Assembly (NCBI RefSeq): GCF_000382065.1 | Contig: NZ_KB907498.1 | Location: 688,714 to 752,713 of the forward strand | Source: Stenotrophomonas hibiscicola ATCC 19867 | GTDB lineage: Bacteria; Pseudomonadota; Gammaproteobacteria; Xanthomonadales; Xanthomonadaceae | DNA: 64,000 nt | Direction: 5' to 3' | Shown: one piece after another, positions 55,359 through 64,000 of the stretch | Numbering within the stretch: the first letter of the stretch is position 1 | Layout: every line of letters begins with the position of its first letter | Notes under the pieces: model-generated | Told to the model about the DNA's origin: nothing | The model's database searches: none | The model's input: only the letters and a program-made list of their open reading frames with translations | Position numbers and translations under genes: made by a program

Positions 55359-56234
55359 ATGGCCGTCCTCCGTTACCTGCAGCTCGATGTCTTCGCCGCC
55401 CGCCCCGGCACCGGCAACCCGCTGGGCGCCATCCTGGACGCCGACGGGCTCTCCAGCAGCCAGATGCAGGCCCTGGCTACCTGGCTGAACCTCTCCGAGA
55501 CGGTGTTCTTCCTGCGCCCCACCGCGCCCGGCGCCGATTACCACATCCGCATCTTCACTCCGACCCGCGAGCTGGCGTTTGCCGGCCACCCCAGCGTCGG
55601 CGCGGCCTGGGCGGCGGTGAGCTGCGGCTTGGCCCAGCCTCGCGACGGCGCCCTGCTGCAGCAATGCGTGGCAGGGTTGCTGCCAGTACGGGTGAGCGGC
55701 CCGGCCGAGGCACTGGAGATCCAGCTGGCCAGCCCGCCGGCACGGCAACTGGACACGGCCGCGGACGGAGCACCCGAAACACTGCTGGCCCTCGCCGCCA
55801 ACGGGCACGTGCCCGAACTCTGGGACAACGGCGCGCGCTGGTGGCTGTTGCCACTGCGCGATGCCGACGCCGTGCGCAGCCTGCTGCCGGACATGGCCGC
55901 GCTGGCCGACTGGAGCCTGGCCACCGATGCTACAGGCCTGGCCGTCTTCGCCGACGAGGCCAGCTCCGACCACACCCGCGTGGTGCGTGCCTTCTGCCCC
56001 GCTGATGCGCCCGCCGTGCCCGAGGATCCAGTGACCGGCAGTGCCAATGCGCTGATAGGCGCCTGGCTGCGGCAGCGGAATGCCCTGCCCGGCCGCGAGG
56101 GCCGCTACGTGGCCAGCCAGGGCCGCGAAGTGGGCCGCGATGGCCGCGTGCAGGTGCAGGTCGACGCGCAGGGCACGGTGTGGATCGGCGGCCAGGTGCA
56201 GCCGGTCATCGACGGCCAGATCCGTTGGCTGTAG
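55359..56234 (+). CDS. PhzF family isomerase/epimerase, paralogue 1
   Basis: A 291-residue PhzF fold protein made of two similar halves. The catalytic Glu lies in NLSETVFFL (near residue 47), with ELAFAGHPSVG and PEDPVTGSANALIGAW as the other active-site segments. Relatives isomerise phenazine precursors or act on proline and amino-acid derivatives; no phenazine genes are near, so the substrate is unknown. Its stop codon TAG is the TAG of a SMAG repeat that begins at 56231. Confidence 0.88.
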   Translation: MAVLRYLQLDVFAARPGTGNPLGAILDADGLSSSQMQALATWLNLSETVFFLRPTAPGADYHIRIFTPTRELAFAGHPSVGAAWAAVSCGLAQPRDGALLQQCVAGLLPVRVSGPAEALEIQLASPPARQLDTAADGAPETLLALAANGHVPELWDNGARWWLLPLRDADAVRSLLPDMAALADWSLATDATGLAVFADEASSDHTRVVRAFCPADAPAVPEDPVTGSANALIGAWLRQRNALPGREGRYVASQGREVGRDGRVQVQVDAQGTVWIGGQVQPVIDGQIRWL

Positions 56235-56300
56235 AGCCGAGCCCACGCTCGGCTGCTTCTTCTCACACCCCGACACAGCCGAGCATGGGCTCGGCTCTAC
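56231..56300. repeat. SMAG palindromic repeat pair overlapping a stop codon
   Basis: GTAGAGCCGAGCCCACGCTC and an inverted copy ending CTCGGCTCTAC. The first GTAG provides the stop codon of the upstream gene. Confidence 0.85.
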
Positions 56301-56347
56301 AACCGCGCGTTAAGCTGCGCGCCAACCGATCCTGGAGTTTCGCCCCT

Positions 56348-57226
56348 ATGACCACCCGCCGTTTCCTGCAGCTGGATGTGTTCTCCCCGCGCGCCGGCGC
56401 TGGCAATCCGCTGGCCGTGGTGCTCGATGCCGAGGGCCTGGACGACGCCAGCATGCAGGCGATCGCGCGCTGGACGCGTCTGCCCGAGACCACCTTCGTG
56501 TTCCCGCCCCAGGCAGCCGGTGCCAGCTACCGGCTGCGCATGTTCAGCCCGCAGAAGGAAGTGCCGTTCGCCGGCCACCCCAGCGTCGGCACCGCGCATG
56601 CGGTGCTGCAGGTGGGCCTGGCCGGAGCGGTTGACGGTGTGCTGGTGCAGGACGGCATTGCCGGCGCGCTGCCGCTGCGCGTCAGCGGTGAGGGTACGCA
56701 ACAGCGCATCGCCATCCGCACCCCGCGCGCGCAGCTGGCCGAAACTGCCGAGGCCTGCGATCCACGCCTGCAGGCTGCACTGAGGGGCTGGCCGCTGGGT
56801 TCGTTGCCGCCGGCGCGCATGCAGGGCGGGCGTAGCTGGTGGGTGGTGCAGGTGGCCGACGAAGCCGCGTTGCGCGCCCTGCAACCCGACTGGGATGCGG
56901 TGGCCGCACTGGCCGAGTCCACCGACAGCATGGGCGTGTTCGCCTATGCCTTCAGCGATGGCGGTGAGGGATTCGATCTGGCCGTGCGTGCCTTCGTCGG
57001 CAACGGTCGCCGCTTCGAGGACGCCGCCTCGGGTGCGGCCAATGCGGTGCTTGCCGCATGGCTGGACCTGCGCGACGCGCTGCCGCGTGGGCGGACGCCG
57101 TTCGAAGTCAGCCAGGGCCGCGAAGTCGGCCATGACGCGCGCCTGACCCTGCTGGTCGATGAGGATGGCGAGGTATGGTCAGGCGGCCAGGTGCAGACCG
57201 TCATCACCGGCACCATCGACTGGTAA
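56348..57226 (+). CDS. PhzF family isomerase/epimerase, paralogue 2
   Basis: A 292-residue PhzF protein, clearly related to its upstream neighbour: both share RRFLQLDVF/RYLQLDVF starts, FAGHPSVG, and C-terminal SQGREVG and GGQVQ segments. The catalytic Glu is in RLPETTFVF. A difference from paralogue 1 is EDAASGAANAVLAAW in place of the more usual EDPVTGSAN, so the two may act on different compounds. Flanked on both sides by SMAG pairs. Confidence 0.88.
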   Translation: MTTRRFLQLDVFSPRAGAGNPLAVVLDAEGLDDASMQAIARWTRLPETTFVFPPQAAGASYRLRMFSPQKEVPFAGHPSVGTAHAVLQVGLAGAVDGVLVQDGIAGALPLRVSGEGTQQRIAIRTPRAQLAETAEACDPRLQAALRGWPLGSLPPARMQGGRSWWVVQVADEAALRALQPDWDAVAALAESTDSMGVFAYAFSDGGEGFDLAVRAFVGNGRRFEDAASGAANAVLAAWLDLRDALPRGRTPFEVSQGREVGHDARLTLLVDEDGEVWSGGQVQTVITGTIDW

Positions 57227-57235
57227 AGGGACACT

Positions 57236-57313
57236 GTAGAGCCGAGCCCGCGCTCGGCTGCTCTCCGGCCAGATCACGGGAGCTGCAGAAGCCGAGCATG
57301 GGCTCGGCTCTAC
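57236..57313. repeat. SMAG palindromic repeat pair (inverted)
   Basis: GTAGAGCCGAGCCCGCGCTC and an inverted copy ending CTCGGCTCTAC, between the second PhzF gene and the convergent OsmC gene. Confidence 0.83.
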
Positions 57314-57325
57314 AGATGCGTCGGC

Positions 57326-57757
57326 TCAGCCCAGTTCGGCTTCCAGGCTGATCGGCACCGCACTGAGCGCCTTGGACACCGGGCAGTTCTGCTTGGCGTC
57401 ATCGGCAATGGCGCGGAACTGCGTCGCGTCGATGCCAGGCACCACCGCCTTTACCTTCAGCCGGATCTGCGACAGCTGCGGGCCGCCTTCCATCGACAGG
57501 TCGACCTTGGCTTCGGTGTCCAGCGAGGTCGGGGTAAAGCCAGCCTCGCCGAGCTTGGCCGACAGCGCCATGGTGAAACAGCCGGCATGTGCGGCGGCAA
57601 TCAGCTCTTCCGGATTGGTGCCCTTTTCGTCGCCGAAGCGGCTGTTGAAGCCGTAGCGGGTCTTGTCCAGCAGTCCACTCTGCGGCGTGCTCAGCTGCCC
57701 CTTGCCCGACTTCAGATCGCCTTCCCAGTGCGCGGTGGCGTGTCGCGAGATTCCCAT
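57326..57757 (-). CDS. OsmC family peroxiredoxin-like protein
   Basis: A 143-residue OsmC/Ohr fold protein with both redox cysteines, Cys60 (AAHAGCFTMAL) and Cys125 (KQNCPVSKAL), and the N-terminal HATAHWEGDLKSGKG. The sequence around Cys60 and NPEELIAAAHAGC are closer to OsmC than to Ohr. It should reduce organic hydroperoxides using cellular thiols. ATG 57757 follows an AGGAG-type site. Confidence 0.9.
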   Translation of the reverse strand: MGISRHATAHWEGDLKSGKGQLSTPQSGLLDKTRYGFNSRFGDEKGTNPEELIAAAHAGCFTMALSAKLGEAGFTPTSLDTEAKVDLSMEGGPQLSQIRLKVKAVVPGIDATQFRAIADDAKQNCPVSKALSAVPISLEAELG

Positions 57758-58129
57758 TGTGCTGCTCCTGCGTGGCGGTGATGAACGGCCACCCTCGCAT
57801 GCCACGCGTTAGCCCTGCGTCGCTCCGCCGCACGCCCCACGTCGCCCCCGACCCCGGAAGATGGACACTTCCTCGCCAGCGCGCAACGCATTTTCCTCTT
57901 GTTTTCAGTGGTTTCGCGCAGTGCACCAATGGGCAGGCGGCGGGCTTCGAGCACGCTGACACGCCCCCAGCCCCCACCGCCGGCCATGTACTGAATCGGC
58001 CTGGATATGAAAAAACATGCACTTTCCGCGCTTCGGGCTATTGGCGGCGCCCAAGAGTTGCCCTACATTGCGCTTGCCGACGGGGTTCGGCGCCGACCAA
58101 ACAACCAACCGTTCACGGAACAGGAAACC
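57758..58129. other. Intergenic region upstream of OsmC and HU genes
   Basis: A 372-bp stretch between divergent genes, with no reading frame I would accept. It must hold the promoters of both the OsmC gene and the HU-type gene. I could not assign a confident -35/-10 pair, and there is no repeat or riboswitch-like structure. Confidence 0.4.
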
Positions 58130-58528
58130 ATGGCAAAGACCGCTAAGAAGGCTGCCCCGAAGAAGGCAGTGAAGAAAGTCGCGACGAAGGCAGCCGCCAA
58201 GCCGGCCGCTCCGAAGCCGATCAAGGAAGTGCTGACCAAGTCCGGCCTGGTTGCACACATCGCTGAAGCCTCCGGCGTCGTCGCCAAGGACGTCCGCGCT
58301 GTGCTGGCCTCGCTGGAAAGCGCCGTCGCCTCCTCGGTGCACAAGAAGGGCGCTGGCTCGTTCACCCTGCCGGGCCTGCTGAAGATCACCACCGTCAATG
58401 TGCCGGCCAAGCCGAAGCGCAAGGGCATCAACCCGTTCACCAAGGAAGAGCAGTGGTTCGCTGCCAAGCCGGCCACCACCAAGCTGAAGGTGCGTCCGCT
58501 GAAGAAGCTGAAGGACGCCGCGCTGTAA
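58130..58528 (+). CDS. HU-family DNA-binding protein with lysine-rich N-terminal tail
   Basis: A 132-residue nucleoid protein. Residues 1-35 are an Ala/Lys/Pro tail (KKAAPKKAVKKVATKAAAK), like a histone H1 tail, and residues 36-132 form an HU/IHF-type domain (LTKSGLVAHIAEASGV, GAGSFTLPGLLKITTV, KGINPFTKEEQWF). It should compact or bend DNA; the tail would add charge-based binding. It differs from ordinary 90-residue HU by this extension. Single-gene unit with a strong terminator. Confidence 0.9.
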   Translation: MAKTAKKAAPKKAVKKVATKAAAKPAAPKPIKEVLTKSGLVAHIAEASGVVAKDVRAVLASLESAVASSVHKKGAGSFTLPGLLKITTVNVPAKPKRKGINPFTKEEQWFAAKPATTKLKVRPLKKLKDAAL

Positions 58529-58551
58529 GCGCGCGCCCCAACGCGGATTGC

Positions 58552-58583
58552 AACGGGACGGCTCTGGCCGTCCCGTTTTTTTT
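58552..58583 (+). terminator. Rho-independent terminator of the HU-type gene
   Basis: The stem ACGGGACGG/CCGTCCCGT with a short loop is followed by eight T residues. Confidence 0.93.
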
Positions 58584-58810
58584 GCGCGCTTCCCGCGCCA
58601 TGCGTGGATGCGCCGCCCCGGGGCCATCCGCAACACAGCGTTGCCGCATATCGGGAAACGACCGCTCAGGCCCGCCGTCACTGGCAGGGCGCGCCCTGTG
58701 CAGGCCCCGGAACGTACCGGGTGGAACACTGCGTGCGGCGCCAGCCGTCGCAGCCGGCCGTGGCCTTGCCTATGGTGAGCACATCCTCCACAGCTACGGC
58801 GAGCACCCCC

Positions 58811-59119
58811 ATGGCCAGCCCCTCCACCCGCTACCGGATCTCGGTGACCCCCATCGAAAAGGACGGGTTGCAGTGCACCGGGCGCTGCACCATCGAACTG
58901 GAACATCGCGCCAGCCGAGACCTCATGCGCCTGCTGGAAGCGGCGCCGCGCACCGCTGGCGTCAGCGGCGACGAGCGCGCGACCCTGGTGATCGCCACCC
59001 AGCTGCTGCGCGACATCGTGCAGCGCCACGCCGAAACAGAAGGCCATGCCCTGGCCGCCATCGCCGCGCAGGTGCTGCCGGCGCTGGATGCACTGGAACA
59101 GCTGCCCTCCTCCCGCTGA
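58811..59119 (+). CDS. Small DUF3861-like protein
   Basis: A 102-residue protein. TRYRISVTPIEKDGLQCTGR and the segment TIELEHRASRDLMRLLE resemble the DUF3861 family of small proteins without known function. No signal or membrane segment. The second half is probably two helices. ATG 58811 begins the conserved part. Confidence 0.65.
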   Translation: MASPSTRYRISVTPIEKDGLQCTGRCTIELEHRASRDLMRLLEAAPRTAGVSGDERATLVIATQLLRDIVQRHAETEGHALAAIAAQVLPALDALEQLPSSR

Positions 59120-59174
59120 TCGCCGCACAGCCGATACACTGCCTCCTTCCGTTCGCCTCGGGGAGGAGGCTGGC

Positions 59175-59723
59175 ATGCGCAGGTTCCTGATACTGATCGC
59201 ACCACTGGTGCTGCTGGCCTGCTCCAGGCCGCCATCGCAATCCGACGCAGCGGATGCCGCACCGCCGGTAGCGGCCAGGACGACTGCCAGCACGAAGCCG
59301 CAGACCGCCGCAGCAAGCGATGCAGCGGCTGCGCGGGCCATCGATGTCGATCCCCTGTTTGCCGCCGTCGCGGCCGACGCCGAGCTGCCCGCGGCCATGC
59401 TCAACGCGTATGTCATGGCCCTGCTCAATCGCGATCGCAAGGCCGCCGACGCCGCGTGGACTTTCCCGCCCAGTGATGCCCGGCGCGCTGACGATGCCGC
59501 ATTGCGCCAGCTGACGGACGTACGCAGCCTGCGCCTGACCAGCGAGCTGCCGATCGCGCGCGACGGCCACCAGCCGCCGCAGCTGCTGGAGGTTCCGGTG
59601 CGGATCCGCGCGGTGACTCCTGAGGGAACCTTCCGCTTCGGCGGCTGGTACCGGGTGCAACCCAGCGCCGACGGCAGCGCCTGGCAGATCCAGTCGGCAC
59701 AACTGCGGCCATCGCTGGACTGA
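59175..59723 (+). CDS. Predicted lipoprotein of unknown function
   Basis: A 182-residue protein with a lipoprotein signal: MRRFLILIAPLVLLACSRPP, with the acylated Cys at position 16. A low-complexity Ala/Thr/Lys spacer follows, then a globular domain with FRFGGWYRVQPSADGSAWQI near the end. It is probably anchored in the outer or inner membrane facing the periplasm. Family not recognised. A GGGAGGAGG site precedes the start. Confidence 0.75.
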   Translation: MRRFLILIAPLVLLACSRPPSQSDAADAAPPVAARTTASTKPQTAAASDAAAARAIDVDPLFAAVAADAELPAAMLNAYVMALLNRDRKAADAAWTFPPSDARRADDAALRQLTDVRSLRLTSELPIARDGHQPPQLLEVPVRIRAVTPEGTFRFGGWYRVQPSADGSAWQIQSAQLRPSLD

Positions 59724-59805
59724 ACCGTTGCGGCGGCATGCACGCGCGATTCAGCCGGCAAGGCTACTCTTTGAACCATCCATTCCGCATCCATCGGTCT
59801 CTGCC

Positions 59806-60402
59806 ATGCGCCTGCGTTCCCTGATGACCCGCCTCGCGGCCTCCACCGTGCTGATCGCCGCTGCAATCGGCGCCCAGGCTGCGCCTTCCATTTCCGGCCG
59901 GGAACTGTCGGTCGGTGCCAGCGACGTACAGCAGTACCTTGATGGCAGCTTCCCGCGCACGCAGGACGCGCTCGGCGGCCTGATCGCCCTGACGATGAGC
60001 CACCCGCAGCTGAGCCTTCCGGCCGGCGAGCGCTTGAACCTTGGCATGGACGTGGCACTGGCCACTGCCGGTGGTAGCCCGGCCAAACTGGGTACGGTGA
60101 AGCTGAGCAGCGGCCTGCGCTACGACGCGCAGACCCAGGGGTTCCACCTGCAGCAGCCGAGCGTGGATGACTTCACCCCGGCCAACCAGGGCGGTCGTCT
60201 CGACTCCCGTACCCGCGGCCTGCTCAACGCCTGGCTGAGCGACTACGCCCAGCGGGAGCCGATCTACAAGCTGGACCCGGCCGTGGCCGGCATGCTCGGC
60301 GCCCTGCAGGTGCAGTCGGCACAGGTGAAGAACGGCAAGCTGGTGGTCACCTTCAACCAGAACCTGGGCAACCTGGTGCCAGCGGGCCTGCTGGGCAAAT
60401 AA
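59806..60402 (+). CDS. DUF1439 family exported protein
   Basis: A 198-residue protein with a signal peptide (about residues 1-25) and the DUF1439 pattern: ISGRELSVGASDVQQYLDGS, then a duplicated beta-rich body (LSLPAGERLNLGMDVALAT). Members resemble YceB and have a lipid-binding-like fold. Function is unknown. It is separate from the lipoprotein gene by 82 bp on the same strand and may be cotranscribed. Confidence 0.78.
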   Translation: MRLRSLMTRLAASTVLIAAAIGAQAAPSISGRELSVGASDVQQYLDGSFPRTQDALGGLIALTMSHPQLSLPAGERLNLGMDVALATAGGSPAKLGTVKLSSGLRYDAQTQGFHLQQPSVDDFTPANQGGRLDSRTRGLLNAWLSDYAQREPIYKLDPAVAGMLGALQVQSAQVKNGKLVVTFNQNLGNLVPAGLLGK

Positions 60403-60403
60403 G

Positions 60404-60464
60404 GTAGTGCCGGCCGCTGGCCGGCACGCGTCTCACTTGCGTGCCGGCCAGGGGCCGGCACTAC
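60404..60464. repeat. SMAG palindromic repeat pair (inverted)
   Basis: GTAGTGCCGGCCGCTGGCCG and an inverted copy ending GGCACTAC between the convergent DUF1439 and DJ-1/PfpI genes. Confidence 0.85.
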
Positions 60465-60474
60465 CGGCAAGGCA

Positions 60475-61017
60475 TCACGCGGCAAGTGCTTTTACCACCG
60501 CCTCGCTGAAGGCCGGAATGTCATCCGGCTTGCGGCTGGTGATCACGTTACCGTCGACCACCACCTCGGCATCGCGCCAGTTCGCCCCCGCATTGGTCAG
60601 ATCCTGCTGCAGGGACGGCCAGGACGTCAGCGCGCGGCCATCGGCGAGGCCACTGTTGATCAGCAGCCACGGGCCATGGCAGATCGCCGCCACAGGCTTG
60701 CCTGCTTCGTCTACTGCGCGGACAAAGCCGAGTACAGCCTCGTCGGTACGCAGCGTGTCCGGATTGATGACCCCTCCCGGCAGCACCAGGGCATCGAAGC
60801 TGGCCGGATCGGCCTCATCCAGCGGAATATCCACTGCAACGGCGTCGCCCCAGTTCTTCTCTTTCCAGCCCTTGATCGTCGCCTCCTTTGCAGGCGACAC
60901 GACGCTGACGCGCGCGCCTTCGGCTTCCAGCAGCCGCTTGGGTTCGGTCAGTTCGGACTGTTCAAAGCCGTGGGTGGCAAGGATGGCAATCTGCTTGCCC
61001 TTCAATCGTTCTGCCAT
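60475..61017 (-). CDS. DJ-1/PfpI family protein (YhbO-like)
   Basis: A 180-residue class I glutamine amidotransferase-like protein with the nucleophile elbow AAICHGPW (Cys113, His114) and Glu19 in GFEQSEL, which together form the DJ-1/PfpI site. Family members are described as stress-induced chaperones, proteases or deglycases; which one applies cannot be told from sequence. The start at 61017 gives MAERLKGKQIAILATHGFEQ, the usual N-terminus. It is probably cytoplasmic. Confidence 0.88.
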   Translation of the reverse strand: MAERLKGKQIAILATHGFEQSELTEPKRLLEAEGARVSVVSPAKEATIKGWKEKNWGDAVAVDIPLDEADPASFDALVLPGGVINPDTLRTDEAVLGFVRAVDEAGKPVAAICHGPWLLINSGLADGRALTSWPSLQQDLTNAGANWRDAEVVVDGNVITSRKPDDIPAFSEAVVKALAA

Positions 61018-61108
61018 GGGTGCACTCCGGTTGGGGGTGCCGACAGAATGGAAGAACGGCCCTTGCAGGGCAGTGACCCTGCCGTGCACGGCAGGTGGAG
61101 AGCTCCAG

Positions 61109-61168
61109 GTGGTGCCGGCCGCTGGCCGGCACCTGCATCGCGCCATGCCGGCCAGCGGCCGGCCCTAC
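61109..61168. repeat. SMAG palindromic repeat pair (inverted)
   Basis: A GTGG-headed copy (GTGGTGCCGGCCGCTGGCCG) and an inverted copy ending GGCCCTAC between the DJ-1/PfpI and SET-domain genes. Confidence 0.78.
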
Positions 61169-61178
61169 CCGGTACCGG

Positions 61179-61646
61179 TCAGCGCTTGGGCTGCAGCATG
61201 GTGCCGGTGCACTTGGGCGAGCCGCAGCGGCACTCCCAGATCTTCTTCAGCTTGGCAGTGTGACGCTCGGCCAGAGTGATGCCGTAGTTGTAGGTCAGTT
61301 CCTCGCCGGGCGTGATGTCACGCAGCGCCTCGATGAACACCTTGTCACCGCGGCTGTCGCCGTCCTCGTCTTCCTCGATCACGGCCTCGCAGTTCGGCTC
61401 GCAGCTGTGGTTGATCCAGCGCGCGTCATTGCCTTTGTAGTTGGCATCGATCACCCAGTCGTCGTTGAGGGTGAACAGGAAGGTGTGGCCGCTTTCGACG
61501 TCGCCGCTGTCATCGGCATCAACATCGCCGTGGCTGCGCAGCAGGCCCTTGTACTGGATCACGCGCTCGCCCTGCTTGATCGGGGCCACGGCGAACACGC
61601 CGTTGCCATGGATGGCGGACTTGCGGGCTTGGATCTTCTTCGGCAT
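61179..61646 (-). CDS. SET-domain protein with post-SET cysteines
   Basis: A 155-residue protein that is a minimal SET methyltransferase domain: GNGVFAVAPIKQGERVIQYK at the start, the knot motifs ARWINHSCEPNC and GEELTYNYG, and a post-SET zinc-type cluster CRCGSPKCTG with the earlier Cys. SET domains transfer a methyl group from S-adenosylmethionine to lysine. In bacteria they are uncommon outside intracellular groups and some proteobacteria; the target here is unknown. An HU-type protein with a lysine-rich tail is encoded 3 kb away, which is a conceivable substrate. ATG 61646 removes an unsupported extension. Confidence 0.88.
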   Translation of the reverse strand: MPKKIQARKSAIHGNGVFAVAPIKQGERVIQYKGLLRSHGDVDADDSGDVESGHTFLFTLNDDWVIDANYKGNDARWINHSCEPNCEAVIEEDEDGDSRGDKVFIEALRDITPGEELTYNYGITLAERHTAKLKKIWECRCGSPKCTGTMLQPKR

Positions 61647-61852
61647 CGGCACGGGCTGTTTGCAGCGGATGGAACCTGGATTCTCGCCCATTCCGGGTGA
61701 TTGCGAAAATCACCCCGGTAGCGCAGCATGGCGCCCCGGCAACGGCCGGGCGCGTCCTCCCGCCCGGCCCAGCGCCGGCTGAATGCCCGGGTTGGATGGC
61801 GGCGAATAAAAGCGTACAATTTCAGTCCGCTTTAAGAACCACTCGCATCCCC

Positions 61853-62308
61853 ATGTTGCGTGTCACCAAGCTCACCGATTACGCCACCGTGGTACTGACC
61901 GTGCTTGCCGCCCGTCCGGGCGAGGTGCTCAGTGCCACCGAGCTGGCCGAATTCACCGGCCTGGAGCCGCCCACCGTCAGCAAGGTGCTCAAGCCCCTGG
62001 CCCAGGCCGGCCTGGTCGAAGGCCTGCGCGGTGTCCGTGGCGGCTACCGCCTGACCCGCCCGGCCATCGAGATCTCGCTGTTCGAAGTGGTCGAAGCGAT
62101 GGAAGGGCCGCTGGCCCTGACCGAATGCAGCCACGACCACCACCAGTGCGGCATGGCGCCCAAGTGCGGCGCGCGCAGCAGCTGGCGGCTGATCAACGAC
62201 GTGGTCTCCGAGGCCCTGCGCGATGTCACCCTCGCCCAGATCCTGCCCCCTCTTCCCCTTGCCGATGACGAACAGCGCCGCACCATCGCTGTCGACGTCG
62301 TCTCCTGA
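61853..62308 (+). CDS. Rrf2-family regulator of the suf operon
   Basis: A 151-residue Rrf2 protein: winged helix MLRVTKLTDYATVVLTVLAA, TGLEPPTVSKVLKPLAQAGL and the wing VRGGYRL. Three cysteines (Cys92, Cys99, Cys105 in CSHDHHQCGMAPKC) form the usual iron-sulfur ligand set. It is the first gene before sufB, 18 bp away, so it most likely senses iron-sulfur status and controls this operon. Confidence 0.92.
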   Translation: MLRVTKLTDYATVVLTVLAARPGEVLSATELAEFTGLEPPTVSKVLKPLAQAGLVEGLRGVRGGYRLTRPAIEISLFEVVEAMEGPLALTECSHDHHQCGMAPKCGARSSWRLINDVVSEALRDVTLAQILPPLPLADDEQRRTIAVDVVS

Positions 62309-62326
62309 TCCACAGGCAGCCCCCCC

Positions 62327-63802
<1,476 letters not shown>

Positions 63803-63876
63803 CCGCCCGCCCCTGCCCCTCGCAAACGCATTCTCTTTACCGGCGGGCCGCGGCCCGCCCCACGGAAATCCCCACC

Positions 63877-64000
63877 ATGCTGAAGATCGAAAACCTCCAC
63901 GCCCGTATCGGCGACAAGGAAATCCTCAAGGGCCTGTCGCTGGACGTCCAGCCGGGCCAGGTGCACGCCATCATGGGCCCGAACGGCGCCGGCAAGTCCA
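63877..64000 (+). CDS. sufC: SufC ATPase, 5' part, cut by window edge
   Basis: The first 41 codons of SufC: MLKIENLHARIGDKEILKGL and the Walker A sequence GPNGAGKS at the window end. SufC is the ABC-type ATPase of the SufBCD complex. The 74-bp gap after sufB contains the inverted repeat GGCGGGCCGC-GGCCCGCC, which may limit read-through or stabilise the sufB message. Confidence 0.95.
   Translation, partial: MLKIENLHARIGDKEILKGLSLDVQPGQVHAIMGPNGAGKS

Overview
The window looks like a chromosomal segment of a Stenotrophomonas species (S. maltophilia complex, Xanthomonadaceae). The basis is the uniformly high G+C content, the many short palindromes beginning GTAG that match the SMAG family of repeats, and xanthomonad-type gene pairs such as MurD2-MurL and the fused LysA/LysC enzyme. 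I see no rRNA, tRNA, CRISPR array, prophage or complete insertion sequence.

Layout. 1-1658: the start of a response regulator, a thioredoxin-like protein and an exported alpha/beta hydrolase. 2001-5530: a five-gene operon of the hvf/gig type (DoxX protein, Cys-motif precursor peptide, DUF692/MNIO enzyme, DUF2063 partner, ferric-reductase-like membrane protein), predicted to make an exported copper-binding modified peptide. Its precursor is fused to a pair of EF-hands. 5666-15947: housekeeping and signalling genes (metallophosphoesterase, TerC/CBS protein, DUF2975-XRE pair, FMN-type stress protein, two diguanylate cyclases, AI-2E family transporter).

14940-24651: a carbohydrate cluster with a LacI regulator and two convergent operons. 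It encodes a GMC dehydrogenase with small subunit and cytochrome c, a DUF1080 3-keto-glycoside hydrolase, three TIM-barrel isomerase-like proteins, a Gfo/Idh/MocA oxidoreductase and an MFS importer. The same palindrome, ATGCAATCGATTGCAT, lies at both outer ends, so I read the cluster as one regulon for oxidative (3-keto) glycoside breakdown. 24854-33629: ssb, a small EF-Tu-domain protein, a second LacI regulator, an ABC transporter whose permease is fused to an M1 peptidase, and small unknown proteins.

33755-46264: a starch/maltodextrin locus with a GH13 amylase, an MFS sugar transporter, a six-hairpin glycosidase, a GH97 glucosidase, a TonB-dependent receptor and a GH13 glucosidase. A shared 14-bp operator-like motif (TGCATACGTATTCA) occurs in three of its promoter regions. 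The receptor probably brings oligosaccharides across the outer membrane, the exported GH97 and GH13 enzymes and possibly the six-hairpin protein trim them, and the MFS protein with the cytoplasmic glucosidase completes use.

46479-64000: ispB, a dienelactone hydrolase, a SMI1/KNR4 protein preceded by a MITE-like repeat, murD2-murL (the L-glutamate route to peptidoglycan D-Glu), bifunctional lysAC, two PhzF paralogues, an OsmC protein, an HU protein with a lysine-rich tail, small exported proteins, a DJ-1/PfpI protein, a SET-domain protein, and the start of the suf iron-sulfur operon (Rrf2 regulator, sufB, sufC cut by the window edge). SMAG pairs sit mostly between transcription units.
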